64,000 nucleotides of DNA from Algoriphagus aquimarinus (GCF_007997215.1 NZ_VORW01000001.1:930001-994000); one strand, 5' to 3'; shown: positions 8,242 to 15,971, counted from the first letter of the stretch. Notes: generated by a model not told the origin, from the letters alone. Translations and numbers: made by a program.

Positions 8242-9087
8242 TCAGAAAGTCAGAATCCTTTCCTTCACTTGTTCCATCAGCCACATGGGTGTGGAAGTGG
8301 CTCCGCAGATTCCCACTCGATCATTTTCTATAAACCAATCAGATTCAATTTCCTCAGAATTTGACACGAAAAAAGTATTGGGATTAGTGTCTTTGCAGAC
8401 ATTGAATAGCACCTTTCCATTCGAAGATTTGGTGCCACTGACGAAGACGATTTTATCAAACTTGGTGGCGAAATCTCTTAGTTCTCTGTCACGATTAGAC
8501 ACCTGTCTGCAGATCGTATCATTAGTATTCACTTCTATGCCGTTATCCTTTAAAAGCGCATTGATTTCGTAGAATTTGTCAGTGCTTTTGGTCGTCTGGC
8601 TATAGAGGGTGATGTTTTTAGGCAGAGCGGCCAAGTCCAATTCTGAAATATCCTGAAATACCACCGCTTTATTATTTGTTTGACCTAGCAGGCCGATCAC
8701 TTCTGCATGGGCATGCTTTCCATAGATATAAATGGAATCTCCTTTGTCGAAGGAGTTTTTGATTCTGTGTTGGAGTTTAAGCACCACAGGACAGCTCGCG
8801 TCTATTAGTTCTAGATTGTTTTCAATTGCAAGTCGGTAGGTAGCAGGTGGTTCTCCATGTGCCCGAATCAGCACTTTTTCATTTTGAAGTGTCTTTAGCT
8901 TCTCATGGTCAATGATTATCAATCCCTTGTTTTTCAGACGCTTTACTTCTTCATCATTATGCACAATATCCCCGAGGCAGTATAAAATGCCTTCTTCATT
9001 CAAAATATCTTCTGCCATTTCGATAGCATAAACTACTCCAAAACAGAAGCCAGAATGTGAGTCGATATGTACTTGGAGGTTTTTCAT
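8242..9087 (-). CDS. ispH: 4-hydroxy-3-methylbut-2-enyl diphosphate reductase (IspH/LytB)
   Basis: The last enzyme of the MEP isoprenoid pathway, a [4Fe-4S] reductase giving IPP and DMAPP, the carotenoid building blocks. The three cluster cysteines are in family contexts: HSGFCFGV (C15), DASCPVV (C99) and DTICRQVSNRD (C193). The C-terminal GTKSSNGKVLF and GICGATSTPMWLMEQV match the substrate site. At 281 residues it is somewhat shorter than typical IspH. It sits between crtYcd (3 bases upstream) and crtW, so precursor supply is probably co-regulated with pigment synthesis. A second copy elsewhere in the genome is possible but not visible. Confidence 0.92.
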   Translation of the reverse strand: MKNLQVHIDSHSGFCFGVVYAIEMAEDILNEEGILYCLGDIVHNDEEVKRLKNKGLIIIDHEKLKTLQNEKVLIRAHGEPPATYRLAIENNLELIDASCPVVLKLQHRIKNSFDKGDSIYIYGKHAHAEVIGLLGQTNNKAVVFQDISELDLAALPKNITLYSQTTKSTDKFYEINALLKDNGIEVNTNDTICRQVSNRDRELRDFATKFDKIVFVSGTKSSNGKVLFNVCKDTNPNTFFVSNSEEIESDWFIENDRVGICGATSTPMWLMEQVKERILTF

Positions 9088-9090
9088 AAC

Positions 9091-9801
9091 CTAGTAACTT
9101 TTAGCAGATTGAATTGTTTTTCGAGATCTGAAAAATTCAAATAGTGACACATTCATCAGCAGTAATGTCATGGAATAAATTGTGTCTTCTATGGGAACAG
9201 TCCATATTCGGATCCCCAGATTTTCAGCGTTATTATAGATCACCACCGGCTCAGGAGTAAGACCGCCTGTCAGTATACCATTGCATAGGATAAATGGAAT
9301 CAGGTGGACCAAATAGGCAAAGAGAAACCTTCCGATGTATTTGTCTTTGAAAATCAACCAGTGAATTCCCAACGCGAGTGCTCCGACAAAGAAATTGACA
9401 GCCGTGTACGTCTTGTCAAGATTCAAAAATGCCAGAACCACTAAAACCGGTATCATCAAGAATACAAAAGGCTTCCCCAGAGGCTTGAAAATGTCCTGTG
9501 GGAAAAAGTAGATCAATACTTCATAGATGAAAATGCAGGCAAATGGAACGGTAAAGAAAAATAGCCATTCCTCTATTGGTAGTTGGAAAATGAATATTCC
9601 GAGTAAATATCTTGGATTGAATTCCCATATACCTATCACGGTGAACCAGTGATCCCATACCAAAAAGAAAATGGCCGTTAGAATCAGAGCAGGAAAAAGG
9701 GCTCCCCATTTGCTGGAAAACCTGATTTTTGGCTCAAAGGATCGAATGAGTGGAAAGGAAATCGCAAATAGGTTGATAGCAAGATATAGGTATTTTTCCA
9801 T
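9091..9801 (-). CDS. crtYcd: fused lycopene beta-cyclase, CrtYcd type (lycopene cyclase domain protein)
   Basis: A 236-residue integral membrane protein with about seven hydrophobic segments. It has the two internally repeated halves of heterodimeric lycopene cyclases joined in one chain: PIEEWLFFFTVPFACIFIYE (about residue 75) and IPIEDTIYSMTLLLMN (about residue 205), each carrying the P(I/V)E(E/D) signature of CrtYc and CrtYd. Such fusions are known from Bacteroidetes carotenoid clusters, including a flexixanthin-producing Algoriphagus. The reaction cyclises one or both psi ends of lycopene-type substrates to beta rings without net redox change. Two bases separate it from crtB. Confidence 0.88.
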   Translation of the reverse strand: MEKYLYLAINLFAISFPLIRSFEPKIRFSSKWGALFPALILTAIFFLVWDHWFTVIGIWEFNPRYLLGIFIFQLPIEEWLFFFTVPFACIFIYEVLIYFFPQDIFKPLGKPFVFLMIPVLVVLAFLNLDKTYTAVNFFVGALALGIHWLIFKDKYIGRFLFAYLVHLIPFILCNGILTGGLTPEPVVIYNNAENLGIRIWTVPIEDTIYSMTLLLMNVSLFEFFRSRKTIQSAKSY

Positions 9802-9803
9802 GC

Positions 9804-10646
9804 TTAGCTTAAGCCTAGTTTGCTCCCAAAGTATGTTCCTACGAGTAGAGTGAATTTCTGGGAATTAGGGATTCTTATTCGTTCTTTGATAATGATTGCA
9901 GCTGACAATCCTTTGATCTTATCAAATAGCTTTTGGTAATATAAGTAGGCGACTTTCACTCCTAGTTTTGCTCCATCCGGAAGTTGAGCTATCCCAATCA
10001 AGGCTTCATCAAAATCTTTCTGTATTTCTTCTTCGATGATGCCTTTTGCTATTTTGTCAAACATCTCATAGGAAACACCTGGGAAATATACTCTTCCACG
10101 CTCTTCGTAGTCACTTTTGATGTCGCGCAGAAAATTCACTTTTTGGAAGGCAGATCCTAGCATTTGTGCCGGTCGTTTTAGCCGTTGATACATGGCCGAA
10201 TCACCCTCTACAAACACTTTGAGGCACATCAAGCCGACTACTTCTGCCGATCCATAGATGTACTCTAGGTATCGGTCGTCATTGTATGTACTGAAGTCCA
10301 AGTCCATCGCCATGCTTTTGAAGAATGACTCTATCAGGTCCAGATCAATTTGGTATTTATTTACGATCAATTGGAAGCCATGTAACACTGGATTTAAAGA
10401 AAGCCCAGTATCAATCGCAGTGTAAGTAGCCAATCTAAATTCAGCCAGTAATTTGGCTTTGTCATGCTCATGGAAAGTATCTACGATCTCATCGGCATAG
10501 CGCACAAAACCATAAACTGCGTAAATCGGAGCATGGAATTTCTTGTCCAGCGTCTGAATCCCAAGGGTGAAACTGGTACTGTAGCGCTGCGTGATCAGCT
10601 TGCCACATTCCAGGCTTGTTTGGTCAAATAACTGCTTAGCGTCCAT
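9804..10646 (-). CDS. crtB: phytoene synthase CrtB
   Basis: 280 residues of the trans-isoprenyl synthase fold. It joins two geranylgeranyl diphosphates into phytoene. Both aspartate-rich metal sites are present: RYADEIVD (D52, D56) and FLRDIKSDYEERGRVYFP (D175, D179). Further family residues include YGFVRYADE and GLMCLKVF. The ATG at 10646 gives a protein of normal length. It lies 25 bases after crtI within the operon. No geranylgeranyl diphosphate synthase (crtE) is in the window, so that step must be encoded elsewhere. Confidence 0.93.
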   Translation of the reverse strand: MDAKQLFDQTSLECGKLITQRYSTSFTLGIQTLDKKFHAPIYAVYGFVRYADEIVDTFHEHDKAKLLAEFRLATYTAIDTGLSLNPVLHGFQLIVNKYQIDLDLIESFFKSMAMDLDFSTYNDDRYLEYIYGSAEVVGLMCLKVFVEGDSAMYQRLKRPAQMLGSAFQKVNFLRDIKSDYEERGRVYFPGVSYEMFDKIAKGIIEEEIQKDFDEALIGIAQLPDGAKLGVKVAYLYYQKLFDKIKGLSAAIIIKERIRIPNSQKFTLLVGTYFGSKLGLS

Positions 10647-10671
10647 GATATTGAATATACTTTAATTACTT

Positions 10672-12147
10672 CTAATTTTCCCTAATTACTTCTTTTGCAA
10701 CCACATAGCCCGAGATCAGCGATGGTGGTACCCCCGGTCCAGGGACAGTGAGCTGACCTGTGTAAAACAGATTACTTACCTTTTTGTTTTTTAGCGAAGG
10801 CTTCAATAGCGCCGTTTGTTTCAAGGTATTTGCCAATCCATAAGCATTGCCTTTGTAGGCATGGTAATCAGCTTTGAAGTCTGAATGCGCATAGGATCGC
10901 TTGAATGTAACATGAGAACGTATTTCCTGACCCGTGATTTTCTCCAGTCGATCCATGATCAATCCGTAATATTTTTCTCTTGTCTCTTCTGAATCTTCCA
11001 AATCTGGCGCCAATGGAATCAGTAAAAACAGATTTTCCATTCCTTCTGGAGCAACTGTAGCATCAGTTACCGAAGGAACACATGCATAGAATAACGGAGC
11101 TTCCGGCCATCTTGGATTGCTGTAGATTGCATCTGCATGCGGACCAAGTGGCTCGTCGAAGAATAAATTATGGTGGAGTAAATTTTCCAATTTCTTATCG
11201 ACTCCTAAATAGAAGAGCAAACTGGAAGGTGCCAATACTCTCTTGTCCCAGTATTCCTCGCTGTAATTACTGTATTTAGGATTGATTAAATTTCTGTCCA
11301 CATGGTGATAGTCTGCACCAGCTATGACCACATCAGCATTTATTTTCTCTCCTGAGATAAGTCTTACTCTTTTGGCTTCCCCTTGCTCGATTTCAATTTC
11401 TTCTACCTCAGCATTGTAGCGGATTTTCACACCGGTTTCCTCTGCTAGCTGCACCATTCCTTTGATTATCTCATGCATTCCACCTTTTGGATACCATGTA
11501 CCCAAAGCGATGTCTGCATAGTTCATCAGGCTATAAAGTGCTGGGATATTCTCTGCTGTTTCCCCTAGGAAAAGCACAGGAAATTCCATTAAGCGAATGA
11601 TTTTTTCAGATTTAAAAAACTTCCTTACGTGAGTAGCCATGGACTGGAATATATCCATGCGCATCACATCCTTCATCAGTGCCAAAGAGGCAAACTCCAT
11701 AAGGGATCGACTTGGTCTTTTGACCAGATCGTGAATTCCTACTTGGTATTTATACTTGGCTTGCCCCAAAAATTTATCCAATTGAACTGCAGCCCCAGGT
11801 TCAATTTGCTCCATCATGGCTTTGAACTCATCTAGATCTGCTGGGATCTCCAATATGTCATCTTGACCATAAATCACCGAATAGGATGGGTCAAGGCGGA
11901 TTAGATCGTAATAATCTGAAGGTTTTTTGCCAAAATGTGAAAAATAGTCTTCAAATACATCTGGCATCCAGTACCAGCTTGGCCCCATATCGAAGGTAAA
12001 TCCCTGACTTTCAAATTTTCGAGCTCTACCTCCAGGAGAATCATTTTTCTCCAAAAGTGTAACCGAAAAGTTGTTGGCAGCAAGATGTGTAGCGGCAGAA
12101 AGGCCAGCAAATCCAGAACCTATGACCACCGCATGTTTTTGCTTCAT
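10672..12147 (-). CDS. crtI: phytoene desaturase CrtI
   Basis: A 491-residue FAD-dependent desaturase. The N-terminal dinucleotide fold is clear (VVIGSGFAGLSAATHLAA, residues 7-24, then LLEKNDSPGGRARKFE), as is the CrtI C-terminal signature (NLFYTGQLTVPGPGVPPSLISG, about 460-482). It converts phytoene to lycopene and may also carry out the 3',4'-desaturation seen in flexixanthin, since no separate crtD is found here. It starts four bases after the sigma-factor stop, which strongly suggests co-transcription with the sigma gene. Confidence 0.93.
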   Translation of the reverse strand: MKQKHAVVIGSGFAGLSAATHLAANNFSVTLLEKNDSPGGRARKFESQGFTFDMGPSWYWMPDVFEDYFSHFGKKPSDYYDLIRLDPSYSVIYGQDDILEIPADLDEFKAMMEQIEPGAAVQLDKFLGQAKYKYQVGIHDLVKRPSRSLMEFASLALMKDVMRMDIFQSMATHVRKFFKSEKIIRLMEFPVLFLGETAENIPALYSLMNYADIALGTWYPKGGMHEIIKGMVQLAEETGVKIRYNAEVEEIEIEQGEAKRVRLISGEKINADVVIAGADYHHVDRNLINPKYSNYSEEYWDKRVLAPSSLLFYLGVDKKLENLLHHNLFFDEPLGPHADAIYSNPRWPEAPLFYACVPSVTDATVAPEGMENLFLLIPLAPDLEDSEETREKYYGLIMDRLEKITGQEIRSHVTFKRSYAHSDFKADYHAYKGNAYGLANTLKQTALLKPSLKNKKVSNLFYTGQLTVPGPGVPPSLISGYVVAKEVIREN

Positions 12148-12151
12148 CTCC

Positions 12152-12664
12152 TTAATTTACGTGCTTATATACCATCAAATCCTCTTTGAGGTGCTTACGA
12201 GCAATATGAATTCTATTTTTTACAGTTCCAATCGGTATGCTCAGTCTGTCAGCGATTTCGTGATATTTGAATCCTCTGTAATACAATAAGAATGGAGTGC
12301 TGAAGATGTCGTCCAACTTGTCTATAGCTCGGTAAATATCATCCACCGCAAAGTCACCATAAGCAGAGTTTTCTATTAAGCTAGCGCTGGAATTAATGAA
12401 GTGAAGGTTCTCTGTGGTATCTACAAAAGTCGCACGTCTCACCATTTTCTGATAGTTGGTGATGAAGGTGTTCTTCATGATCGTGTACAGCCAAGCTTTC
12501 AGATTGGTGCCTTCAGCAAATTTGTCCTGGTTGGTAAATGCTTTTACCATAGTATCCTGAAGCAAATCATTTGCATCGTCAAGATCTCTGGTCAATTTCA
12601 ACGCAAACGGCTTTAATACACCCGAAAGCTGATTTAAAGAGTAACTGAATTCGATTGAAGTCAT
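12152..12664 (-). CDS. ECF-type RNA polymerase sigma factor heading the carotenoid operon
   Basis: 170 residues. Sigma region 2 (about 10-80) contains ALKLTRDLDDANDLLQDTMV and LKAWLYTIMKNTFITNY. Region 4 (about 110-165) contains LLYYRGFKYHEIADRLSIPIGTVKNRIHIARKHL, a helix-turn-helix. No anti-sigma gene adjoins it; instead a CarH-like repressor gene lies upstream. Position at the head of the crt operon and operator-like repeats on its own promoter suggest that light and B12 relieve repression here, and that the sigma factor then acts on carotenoid and possibly other light-stress genes. That regulatory logic is inferred by analogy with CarH systems and CarQ-type cascades. The ATG at 12664 lies about 22 bases downstream of the -7 box. 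Confidence 0.88.
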   Translation of the reverse strand: MTSIEFSYSLNQLSGVLKPFALKLTRDLDDANDLLQDTMVKAFTNQDKFAEGTNLKAWLYTIMKNTFITNYQKMVRRATFVDTTENLHFINSSASLIENSAYGDFAVDDIYRAIDKLDDIFSTPFLLYYRGFKYHEIADRLSIPIGTVKNRIHIARKHLKEDLMVYKHVN

Positions 12665-12677
12665 GGCCTTGTAGTTT

Positions 12678-12753
12678 TTGTTTAAGCAAACATACTATTC
12701 GTTAAACAAAATAACAAGAAAGTGTTTAATTATTTATCGTATTGTTTAAACAA
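12678..12753. promoter_or_regulatory. three operator-like 12-mers (TTGTTTAAACAA family) on the sigma-crt promoter
   Basis: TTGTTTAAGCAA (12678-12689), TTCGTTAAACAA (12698-12709) and the perfect palindrome TTGTTTAAACAA (12742-12753). Start-to-start distances are 20 and 44 bases, about two and four helical turns. One copy overlaps the -7 box and one lies between the -33 and -7 elements, as expected of repressor sites. The neighbouring CarH-like regulator is the natural candidate to bind them; that is inference. Confidence 0.55.
12687..12717 (-). promoter_or_regulatory. Bacteroidetes-type promoter of the sigma-crt operon
   Basis: Read on the minus strand, TATGTTTG (12694-12687) matches the -7 consensus TAnnTTTG perfectly, and a TTG (12717-12715) sits exactly 20 bases upstream as the -33 element. 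The start codon at 12664 follows at a suitable distance. Operator-like repeats lie in the spacer and over the -7 box. Confidence 0.6.
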
Positions 12754-12812
12754 ATATGCCCTCCTGTTAATCAAAAAAGATTGAAATGTGGCTTTTTAGT
12801 GTTTTTAGGGCA

Positions 12813-12841
12813 TAAAAAAAGTATTCATCAAGAATACTTTT
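12813..12841 (-). terminator. terminator of the crtZ-merR unit
   Basis: On the minus strand a 9-bp stem AAAGTATTC / GAATACTTT with a 5-base loop is followed by a T-run (A-run at 12814-12820 on the plus strand). It lies just after the regulator's stop codon and separates it from the sigma-crt promoter. Confidence 0.8.
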
Positions 12842-12863
12842 GTTTAATATATTTTAGATTTAT

Positions 12864-13754
12864 CTAAACAGTCTCATGTTCCATTTGAAGTAAAACCTGT
12901 TTTATCTCCTTTGCATACGTAAGCAAACGGAGGTTAGAAGGAATAGAAAGTGATTGGTCTAAAGCTTGAAGACCTGATATGAAAATTTCTGAATTGCGGA
13001 ATTCCTTTCCAAGCATATTCAAATAATCTTGCATTTTATCTCCTGAGGGTGAGGAGGTAATTATCGTAAGCAAATAATCAGGTTGCTGAATCTTATATAC
13101 AGAAATTAAGTCTATTTGAGGAGTACTTTGTCCCAGGTAGATAACCTTATGCCCGTGTTTTTTGATCAGATAGGAACTGAAGAGTATAGATAGTTCGTGT
13201 AGTTCACCTTCTGGAAGAAAAAGCATAAACGTTTTGCCTTGGCTCTTTCCCATTTGCCCATCAATGGCTACAATCAATTTTTGGCGAATCAAATTAGATA
13301 TAAAATGTTCCTGTGCGGGATTGATAGCTCCTGTTTGCCAGAGTACGCCTATTTTGGACAGAAAGGGATAAATCACATCAAGCACGGTTTCTTCGAAACC
13401 AAGCTTAAGTATATTGGTAGAGAGCACCTTCTCAAATCTATCTTCATCCATTTCAATCATACAGATTGTAAGGGCCTGGATCTGATCGTTGTGATCCATC
13501 GATTGATCTGTGAGTCGTATGATTTCCTGAGAAATATCATTGCTGCTCATCGCGGCGATTTTGCTGATCTTAATACCGTGGGTATTCAGCATAGCTACAT
13601 TGAGGATCAACTTCAGATCTACATCATCGTAATAGCGGATGTTTGTATCCGTCCTTTTTGGTTTGAGTAGATTATACCGCTGCTCCCAGATCCTTAGCGT
13701 GTGTGCTTTGATCCCAGAGAGTTGCTCTAAATCCTTTATCGAGTAATTGCTCAC
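12864..13754 (-). CDS. CarH-like MerR regulator with cobalamin-binding domain (probable B12 photoreceptor-repressor)
   Basis: 296 residues. The N-terminal MerR winged helix (about 1-70) contains YSIKDLEQLSGIKAHTLRIW and EQRYNLLKPKRT. A helical B12-cap domain carries the Wx9EH signature (W139, E149, H150) that marks adenosylcobalamin-type CarH sensors. A Rossmann-like B12 domain carries ELHELS with H186 as likely lower cobalt ligand; the usual motif ExHxxG has Ser instead of Gly here. In CarH systems the dark AdoCbl tetramer represses carotenoid genes and light breaks it. Its ATG overlaps the crtZ stop by four bases, so the two are translationally coupled. AdoCbl binding is inferred from motifs only. 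Confidence 0.85.
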   Translation of the reverse strand: MSNYSIKDLEQLSGIKAHTLRIWEQRYNLLKPKRTDTNIRYYDDVDLKLILNVAMLNTHGIKISKIAAMSSNDISQEIIRLTDQSMDHNDQIQALTICMIEMDEDRFEKVLSTNILKLGFEETVLDVIYPFLSKIGVLWQTGAINPAQEHFISNLIRQKLIVAIDGQMGKSQGKTFMLFLPEGELHELSILFSSYLIKKHGHKVIYLGQSTPQIDLISVYKIQQPDYLLTIITSSPSGDKMQDYLNMLGKEFRNSEIFISGLQALDQSLSIPSNLRLLTYAKEIKQVLLQMEHETV

Positions 13755-14197
13755 CTTTCTGTGTCCTTAAAATATTTTTTTGGAACCAAAAACAGTCCAA
13801 ATGATACTGATCCGTCCTTTTCTCTACTATGATGATGCGCTTGATGTGCTTTGAAGATTCCTTTTAGAAAACCAGTTCTAGGTCTATCCAGCCACTTCAC
13901 TCTACGATGAATAAGAACATCGTGAAGGAAGAAATACAGCATACCATAGGTGCTTATCCCTATTCCAATCCAAAACCTATAGTCCAATTCCCCCACTCCC
14001 AAGAATATCAGAAGTACAGCAATACTTCCAAATAGCAGAGAAAACAGGTCATTCAGCTCGAAAAAGGATTCTGAATGCTCATGGTGTGTCTTATGAATAT
14101 TCCACAAAGGCCCATGCATCACATACTTGTGAATCGCCCAACCGGACAATTCCATCAGTACAAAACCTACTATGCTAAAGGCAATCGCTTCAATCAT
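13751..14197 (-). CDS. crtZ: beta-carotene 3-hydroxylase CrtZ
   Basis: A 148-residue membrane di-iron hydroxylase of the fatty-acid hydroxylase superfamily. The histidine boxes are complete: HKYVMHG (H23, H28), HKTHHEH (H35, H38, H39), HDVLIHRR (about 92-98) and HQAHHHSREKDGSVSFG near the C-terminus, which is the CrtZ signature. It adds the 3-hydroxyl to beta rings. It overlaps the CarH-like regulator gene by four bases and is transcribed away from cruF. Note that this pigment gene is coupled to its regulator rather than placed in the main crt operon. Confidence 0.92.
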   Translation of the reverse strand: MIEAIAFSIVGFVLMELSGWAIHKYVMHGPLWNIHKTHHEHSESFFELNDLFSLLFGSIAVLLIFLGVGELDYRFWIGIGISTYGMLYFFLHDVLIHRRVKWLDRPRTGFLKGIFKAHQAHHHSREKDGSVSFGLFLVPKKYFKDTER

Positions 14198-14362
14198 CTG
14201 TATAACAACCTCAGAGGGTCTTTTTTTGTTTTAGTAATTTTATAGCCACCACGAACACGTAGTCCCGATAACTATCCGGACGCAGAGGCCACAACTTTGT
14301 ATTTTAATTAATCCCTATGTAACTGCAAGGTTGTTTTTAAAATCATTTCATTTAGAATCAAA

Positions 14363-14408
14363 GGGCTGAAAGCCCAAGATACTAAAGCCCAGGCTGAAGG
14401 GCTGGGTT
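14363..14408. repeat. intergenic hairpin pair, REP-like
   Basis: GGGCTGAAAGCCC (14363-14375, stem GGGCT/AGCCC) and a second imperfect hairpin AGCCCAG ... CTGGGTT (14386-14408) lie in the gap between cruF and crtZ. Similar hairpin pairs are widespread intergenic repeats in Cytophagales genomes as I recall; only this copy of this sequence type was seen in the window. No T-run follows, so it is not a plain terminator. Confidence 0.5.
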
Positions 14409-14462
14409 ACAAATCGAAATTCAATTAGTAAAGCTCTGCAAGAGCGAAACACTCAAAATTGT

Positions 14463-15131
14463 TCAAAGCTCAAGCGTGAAATTAAGAATCGTAAAGAAGA
14501 GGATCATAGCAACCAGCATCCAAGCTGCAAGTGGATTCTCCCTATCGAAATTAGCCTTTCTGTAAATCAAGTGAATCAAAAAGGCCACTCCAAACCATGC
14601 GAAATAATTTCCCGCAGGGATAATTTCAAACTTCCAATACCAAAAGTCCAAGGCTACTGCCACAGGCTCCATGATGTAATCTATGACGGTCATCGCCGTA
14701 GCTCCCAGCAACGCGGCATAATAGTCATTGTCCGTTGCCTTGTGGAAAACTGTCCCCGTCAGATAAACCAAAATAAACCAGTTCACCCCGATCACAATTG
14801 GAACGTCCCAGAGTTTGGGACCCAAAGTGGTACCATATACATAGTCACCAAATAAGTACCCCGTGTGAATTCCTAAGATCTCAGCTCCAAATCCTATCCA
14901 AAACGCTGCTGTGGCAAAGATGGGAAAAGCATCAGACCAGCCGCGATGGTAACCTAGGAGGATTACCAATGAAAGCAACAACTGAGCTGGAGTAAGCTTC
15001 AGAAAAAGCTCTCTATACTCAGGCAAACTCAATCCAATCACCCCCACCGCATACAATACAACCACTGCGATTTTTGCGATAATTAATCGCTTATTCTGCG
15101 CCTCTGGGGGAACTTGGGCTATCATATGCAT
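14463..15131 (-). CDS. cruF: carotenoid biosynthesis membrane protein, CruF-like (1',2'-hydratase family)
   Basis: 222 residues with about seven hydrophobic segments. Family features include GFGAEILGIHTGYLFGDYVYGTTLGPKLWDVPIVIGVNWFI and TAMTVIDYIMEPVAVALDFW, as in the DUF422/CruF family. CruF adds water across the 1',2' double bond of the psi end, giving a 1'-hydroxyl. With CrtYcd, CrtW and CrtZ this fits synthesis of a monocyclic carotenoid of the flexixanthin type. It is a single gene, divergent from the DUF4286 gene and separated from crtZ by about 265 bases with REP-like hairpins. The precise reaction is inferred from family and context. Confidence 0.82.
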   Translation of the reverse strand: MHMIAQVPPEAQNKRLIIAKIAVVVLYAVGVIGLSLPEYRELFLKLTPAQLLLSLVILLGYHRGWSDAFPIFATAAFWIGFGAEILGIHTGYLFGDYVYGTTLGPKLWDVPIVIGVNWFILVYLTGTVFHKATDNDYYAALLGATAMTVIDYIMEPVAVALDFWYWKFEIIPAGNYFAWFGVAFLIHLIYRKANFDRENPLAAWMLVAMILFFTILNFTLEL

Positions 15132-15242
15132 AATTAGGTAAGCTTTGGTTTAGGTAAATTCTATTTTTAGCGTTGGGATTCCTAACTTTGAAATCGCAAA
15201 TCTGTTTGCAAAAAAACGAAATTCCAGCCAAAATCCCCCGAT

Positions 15243-15548
15243 ATGATTCTTTACAACATCACTTTCACCGTTTCCAATGAGATCGAAGAGGATTTTGTCC
15301 AATGGATGAAAGGCACTCACATTCCTGATATTTTCGCAACTGGATTATTTGTTGAGCATAAATTCTTCAGGCTTCTCAATAGCCCAGATGACAACGTGAC
15401 GAATTATGCTGTGCAGTTCTTTGCAGAAAACACGAAAAAGCTAATCGAGTATGAAAGCCGGTTCGCAACTGCGCTTCGCTATGAAACCCAGGCTCGCTAT
15501 GGTGAGAAGGCAATTCCTTTCCGAACATTGATGGAGTCGGTGGATTAG
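15243..15548 (+). CDS. DUF4286 family protein
   Basis: A 101-residue small soluble protein. The start MILYNITFTVSNEIEEDFVQWM, then HIPDIFATGLFVEHKFFRLL and a central TNYAVQFFAENTKKLIEYE, match the DUF4286 family of Bacteroidetes, which looks like a ferredoxin-like alpha/beta fold. No function is known. It is transcribed alone, divergently from cruF. A possible -7 box TAACTTTG lies at 15183-15190, but I saw no matching -33 element. Confidence 0.75.
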   Translation: MILYNITFTVSNEIEEDFVQWMKGTHIPDIFATGLFVEHKFFRLLNSPDDNVTNYAVQFFAENTKKLIEYESRFATALRYETQARYGEKAIPFRTLMESVD

Positions 15549-15591
15549 GGCCTAGAAAGCAGATATTAGTTTTAATCCTTTACTAATAATT

Positions 15592-15776
15592 CAACCCCTT
15601 TGGGGTTGCCTTGATAAATCATTATTTCATTTAGCCACGGGTTGCACCCGCGGTTATTGAAAAGTTTGATCCCTTCGGGATCTTCAATTTGAAGATTTAA
15701 AATCGAATGTTTATAGATTCAATTGCATGACCACAAAGTGGTCAAACCTATCAATAACCATGGGTTCAACCCATGG
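15592..15776. repeat. cluster of palindromic repeats, BIME-like inverted pair
   Basis: The 423-base gap before the lipoprotein array holds several hairpins: CAACCCCTTTGGGGTTG (15592-15608), CCACGGGT/ACCCGCGG (15635-15653, one mismatch), GATCCCTTCGGGATC (15668-15682), GACCACAAAGTGGTC (15729-15743) and CCATGGGTT/AACCCATGG (15758-15776). The segment 15635-15660 is the reverse complement of 15751-15776 with four mismatches in 26, and the inner hairpins also mirror each other (both contain TCAAAC or GTTTGA beside the stem). The whole is therefore two REP-like units facing each other. No transposase gene is adjacent. Confidence 0.75.
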
Positions 15777-15971
15777 ATTGAGTGACCAATCCAAGACATC
15801 CCCAAGATCTCATTCCCTCCACTCCCCCAACCTGCATAAATATCAAATCAGTATATCATAATTTCCAAGCCTCATTTTATTGCAGTTCCCAACTATTTTT
15901 TTGATTTATTAACATTCTAGGATCGCTTTTTTAAGACAGTTTATTTAGTTTTATAGCTAACCCTACTGTTT

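Noticed and set aside
8219-8284. Longer crtW start overlapping ispH
   Set aside because: It would add 22 residues read from the ispH coding end in another frame; the internal ATG at 8218 gives the family length.
13239-13670. A 143-codon plus-strand frame across the CarH-like gene
   Set aside because: It lies antisense to conserved B12 and MerR motifs and has no own signature.
15592-15776. Possible CRISPR array
   Set aside because: The repeated units are different palindromes with no constant repeat and no spacers of equal length; inverted symmetry fits REP/BIME elements.
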